50,499 nucleotides of DNA from Ruminococcus sp. (GCA_023663085.1 JAMPIB010000022.1:1-50499), one strand, 5' to 3'. Positions 41,222-48,629 are shown, numbered from the stretch's first letter. A program made the numbers and translations. The notes: a model not told the origin generated them from the letters alone.

Positions 41222-41245
41222 AATAGGGGGATTTTGAAAAAATGG

Positions 41246-41274
41246 TTGACGGAAATGCTGGTAAATGCTAAGAT
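41246..41274 (+). promoter_or_regulatory. Promoter of the antitoxin RNA
   Basis: TTGACG (41246-41251), 17-base spacer ending TGC, TAAGAT (41269-41274). Good -35 with extended -10. The predicted start is near 41281, leading to a short RNA that ends in the terminator at 41331-41374. Confidence 0.7.
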
Positions 41275-41280
41275 ATTTTA

Positions 41281-41374
41281 TAGGAAAAGGTGCTACCGTA
41301 AAGCAACGGTTCGCCTCCGTTAAGTGTAAATCAAAAAAGCAACCTAACTTTGGTCGGAGCGGTTGCTTTTTTGA
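41281..41374 (+). ncRNA. Antisense antitoxin RNA of a type I toxin-antitoxin locus
   Basis: A predicted RNA of about 92 bases runs from the promoter at 41246-41274 to the bidirectional terminator. It contains the hairpin AACGG/CCGTT (41305-41319). Its 5' end repeats, in the same orientation on the plus strand, a segment of the toxin leader: AAAAGG then GCTACC-GT at 41285-41299, compared with AAAAGG (41559-41564) and GCTACCCGT (41571-41579). Since the toxin mRNA is read from the other strand, these direct repeats make the two RNAs complementary. Convergent transcription into one terminator plus separated direct repeats is the layout known from the Fst/par family. The 3' ends also overlap through the terminator. 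No coding potential is seen. Confidence 0.7.
41331..41374. terminator. Bidirectional terminator shared by toxin mRNA and antitoxin RNA
   Basis: TCAAAAAAGCAACC (41331-41344) is perfectly complementary to GGTTGCTTTTTTGA (41361-41374), with a 16-base loop. Runs of six A and six T on the two flanks make it work in both directions. It contains the 3' codons of the toxin. Confidence 0.9.
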
Positions 41375-41475
41375 TGTCTTTCATTTTTTTTGGCCTGCCG
41401 GATACTGATCACCGTTACGATGATGCTGATAATCGTCACTACAATACCAGCAAACTCCAAAATTATTCCGAACAT
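41344..41475 (-). CDS. Type I toxin, 43-aa holin-like membrane peptide
   Basis: ATG at 41475-41473, TAG at 41346-41344 on the minus strand. The peptide begins MFGIILEFAGIVV, has one long Ile/Val-rich transmembrane helix (about 3-25) and a polar, basic tail (RQAKKNERHQKS and onward). The tail is encoded by the left part and loop of the bidirectional terminator, a hallmark of Fst/TxpA-type toxins. It has no good Shine-Dalgarno of its own; instead a ten-codon leader ORF with AAGGAGGGG overlaps its start by one base (TGATG). The family assignment rests on architecture, not on a sequence match. Overproduction of such peptides normally damages the membrane. Confidence 0.75.
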   Translation of the reverse strand: MFGIILEFAGIVVTIISIIVTVISIRQAKKNERHQKSNRSDQS

Positions 41476-41507
41476 CAATAGTGCCTGCCTTTCCCTTTAT
41501 TTTCCAT
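41475..41507 (-). CDS. Ten-codon leader ORF coupled to the toxin
   Basis: Minus-strand ATG at 41507-41505, coding MENKGKGRHY, stop TGA at 41477-41475. AAGGAGGGG lies at 41522-41514, 6 bases before the ATG. The last base of its stop codon is the first base of the toxin ATG, so ribosomes finishing the leader can restart on the toxin. The arrangement is similar in logic to mok-hok coupling. Confidence 0.55.
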   Translation of the reverse strand: MENKGKGRHY

Positions 41508-41598
41508 ATGTATCCCCTCCTTCGGTACTGGAAGCTCTCAAAATGTACTCATTCTGGCAAAAGGCGAACCGCTACCCGTTTTGGTAACACCCATCTAT

Positions 41599-41626
41599 AT
41601 TGTATCATAGTAACAAAGTTTTACAA
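41599..41626 (-). promoter_or_regulatory. Promoter of the toxin mRNA
   Basis: Minus strand: TTGTAA (41626-41621), 16-base spacer ending TGA, TACAAT (41604-41599). Extended -10. Predicted start near 41592 gives a leader of about 85 bases before the leader ORF, containing the segment complementary to the antitoxin RNA. Confidence 0.68.
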
Positions 41627-41666
41627 GATGTGGAAACAAATAATCTGCCATAAAGACTTACCCGAC

Positions 41667-41967
41667 TTACCTACTTCCTTTCTTTTTCCTTGATTTGTAG
41701 ACATTAAACTGGTTCTTACACCTCTGACGGCAAAATTCCTTTTTATAGTGCAATCTGGTAAGCTGGGGAGATGCCATCGAAAGCAGAAATGCCTCGCCGG
41801 TACAGATCGTGGGTATCTTTATCAATCAAATCATAATGAATAAAATATATATCCCATTTGAAATGAGGATTAGTAATTAGACCCTGACAAAAAAGGAATT
41901 GTCTGAATGTACAGGTATTTTTAAGAACAGCAGATGTAAGGAGATGCGGTAGGAGATTGAGGAACAA
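41667..41967 (-). pseudogene. Frameshifted remnant with a zinc-finger-like end
   Basis: On the minus strand one frame runs from about 41967 to a stop at 41743 (ending ISPAYQIAL). In the next frame the reading continues as KKEFCRQRCKNQFNVYKSRKKK and stops at 41667. The CxxxC plus basic stretch looks like the C-terminal zinc finger of a phage or conjugative-element protein. The two pieces together suggest one gene broken by a frameshift. The family is unknown, and the call is tentative. Confidence 0.3.
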
Positions 41968-41983
41968 TGTCTAGATTTTCCAT

Positions 41984-42205
41984 ATGAAAAGGAGGGTGCC
42001 CTATATCGTGAAGAAATACGGATTTGATTCTGTACAGGCATTCTACAAGGTATTTAATACTGTCAGAAGAGAATATCTCAATTATAAAGCGACTTGTGCG
42101 ATATATGAAAAAACTTATGGTGGCAGGGTAGCGGATATCACGAGCATTAGGGAAAGGCTACAGCAGAAAGGACAGGAAGTGAAAGAAAGAGAGGCGTGCA
42201 GCTAG
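41984..42205 (+). pseudogene. Short mobilisation-protein-like fragment
   Basis: A 73-residue frame reading VKKYGFDSVQAFYKVFNTVRREYLNYK, then EKTYGGRVADITSIRERLQQKG. The composition and the KKYGF-SVQ-FYK pattern recall the C-terminal part of MobA/MobL-type relaxases from Lachnospiraceae elements. It is far too short for a relaxase, and the AAGGAGG near its ATG (41989-41995) lies inside the frame, so this is probably the remaining 3' end of a deleted gene. A real small gene starting at GTG 42008 cannot be excluded. Confidence 0.35.
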
Positions 42206-42245
42206 CAATTGCTATCTATTTTTAGAAGTTGTTAATGTAAAAAAC

Positions 42246-42291
42246 ACAAGATGCAACAGACATTCTGTTATTGTTTCTTATCGTATCTTGT
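42246..42291. repeat. Nested inverted repeats before the recombinase gene (candidate site)
   Basis: ACAAGAT (42246-42252) with ATCTTGT (42285-42291), and inside it AACAGA (42255-42260) with TCTGTT (42264-42269). Located 32 bases before the recombinase start, a place where resolvases often bind. There is no T-run. It may be a recombinase-binding or control site. Confidence 0.35.
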
Positions 42292-42322
42292 ATCTAGTTA
42301 AAAAATGGAGGTTGAAAAGGTT

Positions 42323-42940
42323 ATGGCAAATGAAACAATTATTCTCGGATATATGAGAGTCTCTTCTCGAGATCAGAATGAGGATAGACAAAGGATTGCA
42401 TTGAATGAAATGGGAGTGCCGGAAAGCAATATTTATGTTGATAAGAAATCTGGCAAGGACTTTGAAAGAAAACAGTATAAACGAATGTTAAGAAGACTTA
42501 AGCCGGGTATGGTTCTTTATATCAAATCTATTGACAGACTTGGTAGGAATTATCAGGAACTCATGGAGCAGTGGCGAGTTATCACGAAGGAAAAAGGTGC
42601 AGACATTGTTGTGATTGACATGCCGATTCTGGATACGAGGAGAGAAAAAAATCTGCTCGGTACATTTATTTCGGATTTGGTATTAACATTATTAAGCTAT
42701 GTCAGTGAAAATGAAAGAATGTGCATCAAACAACGACAGGCTGAAGGGATTGCGGCGGCAAAGGCAAAAGGCGTGAAGTTCGGAAGACCTGAAAAACCCC
42801 TCCCAGATAATTTCAATGAGCATTGTCAGATGTGCAAGGAAGGAAAAATATCTGTGTTAAAAGCTTCAAAAGAATGTGGAATGCCAGAAAGCACGTTTAG
42901 ACAGAAGATGAAGAAAACACTGGAAACAAACGAATGGTAA
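42323..42940 (+). CDS. Serine site-specific recombinase (resolvase/invertase family)
   Basis: A 205-aa small serine recombinase. The catalytic N-terminal domain (about 1-145) has the nucleophile in GYMRVSSRDQNEDRQ, the conserved SIDRLGRNY motif, and the E helix (SENERMCIKQRQAEGIAAAKAKG). The C-terminal helix-turn-helix (about 160-200) ends in MPESTFRQKM. Size and order match DNA invertases and resolvases, not large integrases. The ATG at 42323 is favoured (GGAGGT 10 bases upstream); an ATG at 42305 overlaps that site. A perfect inverted repeat begins 19 bases after its stop, a typical layout for an invertase next to its switch. Confidence 0.93.
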   Translation: MANETIILGYMRVSSRDQNEDRQRIALNEMGVPESNIYVDKKSGKDFERKQYKRMLRRLKPGMVLYIKSIDRLGRNYQELMEQWRVITKEKGADIVVIDMPILDTRREKNLLGTFISDLVLTLLSYVSENERMCIKQRQAEGIAAAKAKGVKFGRPEKPLPDNFNEHCQMCKEGKISVLKASKECGMPESTFRQKMKKTLETNEW

Positions 42941-42958
42941 GCGAAGAAATTAGATTGG

Positions 42959-43099
42959 CAAAGTATACTTTTATGCGGCATGATTTAGCTACATTTCATA
43001 CAATAATAATATATACAAAAAACAATGTAAAATCAAGAGTTTTTGTATGGATTCATGAAACTTTTTGCAATAATGCAGTACTCGCATAAAAGTATACTT
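42959..43099. repeat. Candidate invertible segment: 18-bp perfect inverted repeats flanking 105 bp
   Basis: AAAGTATACTTTTATGCG (42959-42976) and its exact reverse complement (43082-43099) flank 105 bases. Each copy contains the dyad AAAGTATACTTT, as expected for a serine-recombinase crossover site with two half-sites around a central two-base core. The segment starts 19 bases after the recombinase gene, carries an outward promoter (43007-43035, minus strand) and lies just upstream of the fucosyltransferase cluster. Alternatives are a MITE or a mere hairpin; no target-site duplication is visible. Confidence 0.7.
43007..43035 (-). promoter_or_regulatory. Promoter inside the candidate invertible segment
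   Basis: Minus strand: TTGATT (43035-43030), 17-base spacer, TATATT (43012-43007). In the present orientation it fires leftward, toward the 3' end of the recombinase gene. Inverted, it would point at the fucosyltransferase gene at 43371. Confidence 0.6.
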
Positions 43100-43370
43100 T
43101 TTGACAGTAAAATCATAAACTCGGTATTGGATTTGAGCAACGGGTACATCAGATAGAGTATTGGCTTCAAGAAAGGATATTCCTGTTAATAATTGACGTA
43201 TTAATTTGTATACATGTATTTGTGTTGATAGGCATTTATGTAAAAGTCTGACATATTTTTTCAAAATTGGGAGGAAAGAAAAAATAGCGGTATGGACAGA
43301 AATCGGAAAGTAGAGTGTTAGAGAGTTTCTGAAGCCGTTTGTTATAGTAGATGGAGGATAAACCGAGGTA
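43100..43370 (+). other. Non-coding stretch before the fucosyltransferase, with a weak promoter
   Basis: About 270 AT-rich bases without a convincing gene. The only forward promoter candidate is TTGACG (43193-43198), 16 bases, TGTATT (43215-43220): good -35, poor -10. Two purine-rich stretches resemble ribosome-binding sites, and a six-codon frame at 43351 (MEDKPR) ends in TAATG overlapping the next start codon. Confidence 0.4.
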
Positions 43371-44222
43371 ATGATATATGTTTGTATAACACATGGACTT
43401 GGAAATCAATTTTTTCAATTTGCGATGGGATATTCACTTTCAAAGAGAGAAGGTCAATCTCTCGTATTGGATACTTCTTGGTTCAAGTATAATTTGGACA
43501 GAAATTTTATGTTGAATGGAACATATGCTACAGATATTTGTATGGTTGATGAGGATACAAGTTTATTTAATACGAAAGACAAGCAGGCGTTTTATTCTAC
43601 AGACAACCAGAGAAATGGGAATGGATTTATAACGGATATGAGTAATAATATATCGAAAGATGAGTTTCATGGGCATTATGACAATTATTATTTAAGGGGA
43701 TATTTTCAGTCACCTGTATTTTTTGATAATTATCGTACAGAATTGCTTTCTTTGTTTAAGGTAAAACATATTAAGCATCCTAAATTTAGCGCTTATATGA
43801 GAAGTATTAATGAAAAAAATAGTGTGGCAGTGCATATTAGGAGAGGAGATTATGTTGCAGAATCAGTTTTACATCCATTTGGGAATCACTATTTACTTGG
43901 TATGGAATATTACAGAGTGGCATTAGATTATATGAGTCATATGATTGAGAATCCATATTATTTTGTGTTTACAGACAGTAAGGAGTGGGTTGAAAGAAGT
44001 ATTGAGTTACCGTGTAATAGTGAAGTGGTTGCTATATCTGATGAGAATGCGGATTTATTGGAGTTTGAGTTGATGAAAAATTGTAAAAATGCTATCACAG
44101 CCAATAGCACTTTTAGTTGGTGGGCTGCTTGGCTTAATGATAATAAAAAAAAGATAATAATTACTCCTCAAAAAAGATATGGTCCTGAGAATATGATTCC
44201 TTTAGAATGGGTGAAACTTTAA
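43371..44222 (+). CDS. GT11-family alpha-1,2-fucosyltransferase
   Basis: A 283-aa glycosyltransferase of family GT11. The hallmark donor-binding motif VAVHIRRGDYVAES lies at about 152-165 (HIRRGDYV 155-162), and the N-terminal GLGNQFFQFAMGYSLS and C-terminal NSTFSWWAAWLN and PEKRYGP-like boxes match bacterial enzymes that transfer fucose from GDP-fucose to galactose. No GDP-fucose synthesis genes are in the window. It is the first gene of the AT-rich cluster and probably decorates a surface glycan. The Shine-Dalgarno is poor (GAGG two bases from ATG), which may reflect coupling to the short leader frame. Confidence 0.92.
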   Translation: MIYVCITHGLGNQFFQFAMGYSLSKREGQSLVLDTSWFKYNLDRNFMLNGTYATDICMVDEDTSLFNTKDKQAFYSTDNQRNGNGFITDMSNNISKDEFHGHYDNYYLRGYFQSPVFFDNYRTELLSLFKVKHIKHPKFSAYMRSINEKNSVAVHIRRGDYVAESVLHPFGNHYLLGMEYYRVALDYMSHMIENPYYFVFTDSKEWVERSIELPCNSEVVAISDENADLLEFELMKNCKNAITANSTFSWWAAWLNDNKKKIIITPQKRYGPENMIPLEWVKL

Positions 44223-44331
44223 ATGATTATATTTTTGTGTTTTGCTAAGTAGATAATTTCTTGTTTTTATAGCAAATTTTGATGGTGTGCAGTATCAGTA
44301 GTGACAAAATTTTGAAAGGCTGGAAATTAAA

Positions 44332-45492
44332 ATGATAGTTTATTCATGGTTCAAAAATGCTTTGGCTGGCTTAGAAAGCGAGTTAAATACGCTTGTTATG
44401 GATTTTGGTGTGGATGAAGAAAATGGGTTAATTAAGATAGGGGGAGAAACGATAAAAGGCGGAATTGGAAAAACTGTATGGTATATTCCAGTATACAATA
44501 AGAAGATAAGTTCCGTTACAGGATTGCAGATGGGTAAAGGATTAAAAATTGTAAAACTTCCTGTATACAATGATTTTAGGGATGAATATTTCAGATTGAT
44601 AGAAGAAATGAATATCCAAAAGATCATGTTTGTGAATGGATTAGCTAAGGATATTTATGATATTGTGCTTGTTAAAAATCTAGCAGAGAATCAAACACAG
44701 TGGCTTGGTGAGGAATATTTTCATCCACAAGGTAGCGTATATCTAGCTACAGTTGTAGACAACGTAGTAAATGATGGATGGGACGACTTTTATGCAACGA
44801 TAGACAGTGATGGTAATATTTTTGGAGAACAAATTGCAGATTATATAAATAAGTGCCATAAACTTAAGATTGAGCCATATGATTTTACACATAATAATTT
44901 TTTTAATGTGCATGGCAATATATTTGTAATTGATTTTCATAAGTGGAAAAGAACCTGCTTAATAAAAGAACCTATGTATCCTGAATATATTGAAATTGAG
45001 ATTAACGTTAATATAGGAGATCAACAATCAATTATTCCAGATGAATTGTTTTATAATATTCTCTTAGAAGCATCACAGTTAGGTATTAAGTACATTGTTC
45101 CTATTATGCATGGTGATACATTAAGAATTGAGAATTATTCCAAAAGTTTAAAAATTATTAAAAAAGTCGCTCCGAAAATTAAGATTGTGGAAAGAATACA
45201 AGATATATATATTAGTCAAGAAAATATTTTTGATTTATCTCGATGTTATGATTATGAACTATGTGATATTGCAGTACGAGGTATGACAGTATTATCAGAT
45301 GGAAAGTGTTACCCTTGTAGAGCATATTTAGATGAAGATAATAATATGGGAAATATTAAAGATGGTGGTATTTTAGCAGTTTGGAATTCTAATGAATATA
45401 AATGGTTTAGATATTTGCACAAAAAAAGCAAATTACTTAATAAGAGTTGTAGGAGATGTCGGAATTGTATTCCAGTGAGGGAGTATCTATGA
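44332..45492 (+). CDS. Radical-SAM-like protein with SPASM domain but no CX3CX2C motif
   Basis: A 386-aa protein of two parts. Residues 1-205 match nothing I know. From about 215 it follows the barrel of SPASM-type radical SAM enzymes: YIEIEINVN, where an intact family member (for example the one at 47718) has IETTNRCNAACIMCP, then ELFYNILLEASQLGIKYIVPIMHGD. The three cluster cysteines are absent, replaced by NVNIGDQQSIIP. The C-terminal SPASM region (about 310-386) keeps its cysteines: LCDIAVRGM, DGKCYPCRAYLD, NMGNIKDGG and CRRCRNC. It may bind an auxiliary Fe-S cluster without classical radical chemistry. Its last four bases overlap the next start. Confidence 0.75.
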   Translation: MIVYSWFKNALAGLESELNTLVMDFGVDEENGLIKIGGETIKGGIGKTVWYIPVYNKKISSVTGLQMGKGLKIVKLPVYNDFRDEYFRLIEEMNIQKIMFVNGLAKDIYDIVLVKNLAENQTQWLGEEYFHPQGSVYLATVVDNVVNDGWDDFYATIDSDGNIFGEQIADYINKCHKLKIEPYDFTHNNFFNVHGNIFVIDFHKWKRTCLIKEPMYPEYIEIEINVNIGDQQSIIPDELFYNILLEASQLGIKYIVPIMHGDTLRIENYSKSLKIIKKVAPKIKIVERIQDIYISQENIFDLSRCYDYELCDIAVRGMTVLSDGKCYPCRAYLDEDNNMGNIKDGGILAVWNSNEYKWFRYLHKKSKLLNKSCRRCRNCIPVREYL

Positions 45493-46769
45493 TATATATA
45501 TGTTACATTTTAGTGGCACTTTCCATAATTAAAATGATAGGTTATGTGAGAAACTTTTATGTTGTTGGAGTTTTTTTACGCAAAGCAAAAAAGAAAAAAT
45601 ATACAATGCCAAACAATAGGAAAATCTTATTATTAATTCCGGTTTTAAGAGAGCAAAATGTTATCTCTCAGACATTGAATCATTTTATGAATATGAATAC
45701 AGGTGGATTAGAACTATTTATTGTTGTTGCAGGAACAGTTCGAGAGAGTAGAACTAAGGGGATAAGTACAAAAGAGGTCGTAAATACATGGATTAAAGAA
45801 AGAAAATTTCCCGAGAATATCAAAGTTATCTATTCTGAGGCTGATGAAGTAAATGGTGACAGGGCTACACAGCTTAATTATGCTGTTAATTTGCATTTTG
45901 AGCATCATCCAAATAGTAAATTAGATTATATAGGAGTTTATGACGCGGATTCATTGCCATCTTCAGAGACATTGATGGAAGTAGTGCAAATATTCAATGA
46001 TAATCCACAAATTTCAGCCTGCCAGCAACCTGTAGAGTTTATTACTGCGGCAAACAGGATGGCATCTCAAAATAAGAATCCACTGCTGATTGGTAATGCG
46101 ATATATCAAACGATGTGGACAGTTATCAGAGAACTGCCCTCATGGATTGGATTAGGGCATAGTAAAAAAGATAAACAATATAAGAAAAATGTGTATCTTA
46201 TAGGACATGGTGAATTTCTAAGATACAAAACATACACAGATTTTCAATTTCCAGAATTTGAAATAACCGATGGAATACAGCTCGGTTATAGGATGGGAAT
46301 GTCTAATCGTAAAATTATGGCTTTATCCGAATTTTGCCAAGATGATGTTCCACAAAATATAAAATCTTTAATACAACAGCATAAACGATGGTACGGTGGA
46401 TGTATGAAATTATATAGTGCATATAAATGGACACAAAATAATATGGGTATAAAATCTAAGTGGCAGATGATAGATGGATACTGGAGTCAAGCCTGTTGGG
46501 CATGGACAACCCCTTTATATATACTTGCACTTATAATAAGTATGTGTGAATGTAGTGTGGTATTTTATGTATTATTGGTTCTCATTATTATATATTCATA
46601 TATATTCCCAATGCTTTCGATTTACCTAATAGGAAAAAATGCTAAGATACGATTGAGAGACTGGCTTATGATACCATTTGCAATAGCTATAAAATCAATA
46701 GGACCGAATTTATATTTCTTAGAAAAAATATTTAGTGGAGATGTAAAGTATGCAAAAGTTGAACGATAG
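45489..46769 (+). CDS. Membrane GT2-family glycosyltransferase
   Basis: A 426-aa processive-type family 2 glycosyltransferase. An N-terminal TM helix (about 1-20) is followed by the cytoplasmic catalytic domain with LLLIPVLREQ, the DAD metal motif in GVYDADSLP, the acceptor-side acidic EITDGIQLG, and the QQHKRWYGG form of the Q/RxxRW motif. The C-terminal third has about three to four TM helices. The layout resembles enzymes that build and export polysaccharides or add sugars to lipid carriers. The start at 45489 overlaps the previous stop (ATGA); the frame extends to 45456 inside the upstream gene. Confidence 0.88.
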   Translation: MIYICYILVALSIIKMIGYVRNFYVVGVFLRKAKKKKYTMPNNRKILLLIPVLREQNVISQTLNHFMNMNTGGLELFIVVAGTVRESRTKGISTKEVVNTWIKERKFPENIKVIYSEADEVNGDRATQLNYAVNLHFEHHPNSKLDYIGVYDADSLPSSETLMEVVQIFNDNPQISACQQPVEFITAANRMASQNKNPLLIGNAIYQTMWTVIRELPSWIGLGHSKKDKQYKKNVYLIGHGEFLRYKTYTDFQFPEFEITDGIQLGYRMGMSNRKIMALSEFCQDDVPQNIKSLIQQHKRWYGGCMKLYSAYKWTQNNMGIKSKWQMIDGYWSQACWAWTTPLYILALIISMCECSVVFYVLLVLIIIYSYIFPMLSIYLIGKNAKIRLRDWLMIPFAIAIKSIGPNLYFLEKIFSGDVKYAKVER

Positions 46770-47703
46770 GTTTGAAAATGCAAATTCGAAAATTGATTAT
46801 TTACGTGTTATATTGACTCATGCCTGTAATCTGAATTGCCAAGGGTGTCATGGAGAGGGACAGAGTGAACATGAATTAAAATCTAATGAAGATGTGATTG
46901 AAGCTATAAAATTATGCATCAATGCTGGTACAAAAAAAGTTAAATTTATGGGTGGTGAACCGACATTACGTCTTGGAATTGACCTGATTGTATCCGCAGT
47001 TAAAGATGTGGAGCCCAATGTTGAGTTATCTATGATAAGTAATGGATTAGGAGCATTTGATTTGTATAAATTATTATTTGAAAAGGGACTAAGCAGATTA
47101 AATATTTCTGTACATGGCTGGAATGAAGAGTACTTTATTAAAAATACCGGATCAAACAAACAAATTTCAAATAAGTTTAAAAAAAACTTACTGATGCTCC
47201 TTGAACATAATATGGTTACTAAGCTGAATTATGTTATAAAGCGAGGGATTAATGAAAATGACCTTTTTGATATGATTGATGGTATGGGAAAGTATAAGAA
47301 TACAGTAAAAATTGATATTCTTAATTACTTATATGGACCGGATAATACAAATGAAAAAACGGTACAGTATAGTATGGATGAAATCAAAGCTCTTTTGGAT
47401 TGCAAATATGGAATAAAAGAACAAAATACAATTCATAATAATTATAGTCTTGATTCGACACAGTTAATTTTAAATAATGAGGTTAAAGTAAATTTAAAGA
47501 CCTCACAATTAAGGAAACAAAACTTCTTAAATGCATGTAAAGAATGTAATTGTAGAGATTATTGTATCGAAGGAATAAGTGCTATTCGGCTGAGAACAGA
47601 TTTGGCAATACAACCCTGTTTGTTAAGAGATGATAATTTATTCTATATTACAAAAAAGGGATATATTTTAGAAGAGTTAAAGGAATATATAAATACACTA
47701 TAA
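46750..47703 (+). CDS. MoaA-like radical SAM protein
   Basis: A 317-aa radical SAM enzyme. The AdoMet-cluster motif is CNLNCQGC (Cys26, Cys30, Cys33), followed by the GGEPTLR glycine motif and ISVHGWNEEYF. The C-terminal part has a second cysteine group (CKECNCRDYCIEG) and an IRLRTDLAIQPCLL stretch like the end of MoaA, which binds a second 4Fe-4S cluster. There are no other molybdopterin genes, so the substrate is probably not GTP. It overlaps the GT2 gene by 20 bases, with GGAG 9-10 bases before its ATG. A role in modifying a sugar or peptide in this cluster is inference. Confidence 0.88.
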   Translation: MQKLNDRFENANSKIDYLRVILTHACNLNCQGCHGEGQSEHELKSNEDVIEAIKLCINAGTKKVKFMGGEPTLRLGIDLIVSAVKDVEPNVELSMISNGLGAFDLYKLLFEKGLSRLNISVHGWNEEYFIKNTGSNKQISNKFKKNLLMLLEHNMVTKLNYVIKRGINENDLFDMIDGMGKYKNTVKIDILNYLYGPDNTNEKTVQYSMDEIKALLDCKYGIKEQNTIHNNYSLDSTQLILNNEVKVNLKTSQLRKQNFLNACKECNCRDYCIEGISAIRLRTDLAIQPCLLRDDNLFYITKKGYILEELKEYINTL

Positions 47704-47717
47704 TGGAGGTGGTTAAA

Positions 47718-48593
47718 GTGAAAATACCGGAAGTTATATACATAGAAACAACCAACAGATGTAATGCAGCATGCATAATGTGCCCTCATAAATTGTTAAA
47801 AAGACCCATTACAGATATGACGGAGAATATTTATTCAAAAGTTATTAATGATCTTAGTAAAGTGAATTTAAAAAATACACAACTTTTTATTCATAAAGAA
47901 GGTGAACCTCTATGTGATAAAAATATTATAAGAAGAATATTGTTTGCTAAAGAGAATACCAATGCTAAGATTGGAATGAGTACAAATGCGATGTTATTAG
48001 ATGAAAATATGGCACAGAATATTTTAAATAGCGGACTTGATACCATTTATTTTAGTATAGATGGTGTATCTGCAGAAACGTATAATAGAATAAGAGTTAA
48101 TTGTAATTATTATGTTGTAAAAAAAAATATTACCTATTTTTTAAAATTGCGAGAAAGATTATCCAGCAAGATCAGAGTTATTATGCAGATGATTATTGAT
48201 GCAGATAATATACATGAAAAAGAGAATTTTATAAAATTATGGGATAAATATGATGTTGAATTTTATTTAAAAAAAATGCACTGTTATCTTGATGGGGGAA
48301 AGTCAAGCTTTGATAAAATAGATACATCTATACAAAAGAGTGTATGTAATGACCCCTTTCGTTTAATTACAGTTTTGTGCGATGGTAATGTTGGATGCTG
48401 TTGTTGGGATTATAATAATGAATATTGTCTTGGAAATGTAATGGAGAATGATTTAATTGAATTATATAATGGTGAAAAAATAAATTATATGAGACAGTTG
48501 CAGCGGGAAAAGGAGTGTTACAATTTAGCACCATGTAATAGATGTGGACGAATTTTTTCAAATGACCGTATTTCAGATCCAGAAGCGAATTGA
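47718..48593 (+). CDS. SPASM-type radical SAM protein
   Basis: A 291-aa radical SAM enzyme with an intact CX3CX2C motif at Cys15, Cys19 and Cys22 (CNAACIMCP). It also has KEGEPLCDKN, STNAMLL and FSIDGVSAETYNRIR, and a SPASM region toward the end (CDGNVGCCCWDYNNE, then CLGNVMENDLIELYN and APCNRCGR). GGAGGTG (47705-47711) lies 6 bases before GTG 47718, so GTG is the preferred start; the ATG at 47703 overlaps that site. It is the closest intact relative in the window of the degenerate protein at 44332. Related enzymes modify peptides, sugars or aminoglycosides. Confidence 0.88.
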   Translation: MKIPEVIYIETTNRCNAACIMCPHKLLKRPITDMTENIYSKVINDLSKVNLKNTQLFIHKEGEPLCDKNIIRRILFAKENTNAKIGMSTNAMLLDENMAQNILNSGLDTIYFSIDGVSAETYNRIRVNCNYYVVKKNITYFLKLRERLSSKIRVIMQMIIDADNIHEKENFIKLWDKYDVEFYLKKMHCYLDGGKSSFDKIDTSIQKSVCNDPFRLITVLCDGNVGCCCWDYNNEYCLGNVMENDLIELYNGEKINYMRQLQREKECYNLAPCNRCGRIFSNDRISDPEAN

Positions 48594-48629
48594 TTTATAA
48601 TAGAAGAACCGAAAATATGAGGTGTTAAT

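Noticed and set aside
42959-43099. Ordinary MITE or terminator explanation for the inverted repeats
   Set aside because: Not excluded, but no target-site duplication or T-tail is seen, and the adjoining serine recombinase plus internal promoter make an invertible switch the better reading.
44241-44280. TTTGCTA/TAGCAAA pairing after the fucosyltransferase gene as a terminator
   Set aside because: Only 7 A/T-rich pairs with a 22-base loop; too weak to call.
46750-47703. Molybdenum cofactor enzyme MoaA
   Set aside because: The motifs are MoaA-like, but no other moa/moe genes are present and the operon context is glycan/radical-SAM, so a specific MoaA role is not claimed.
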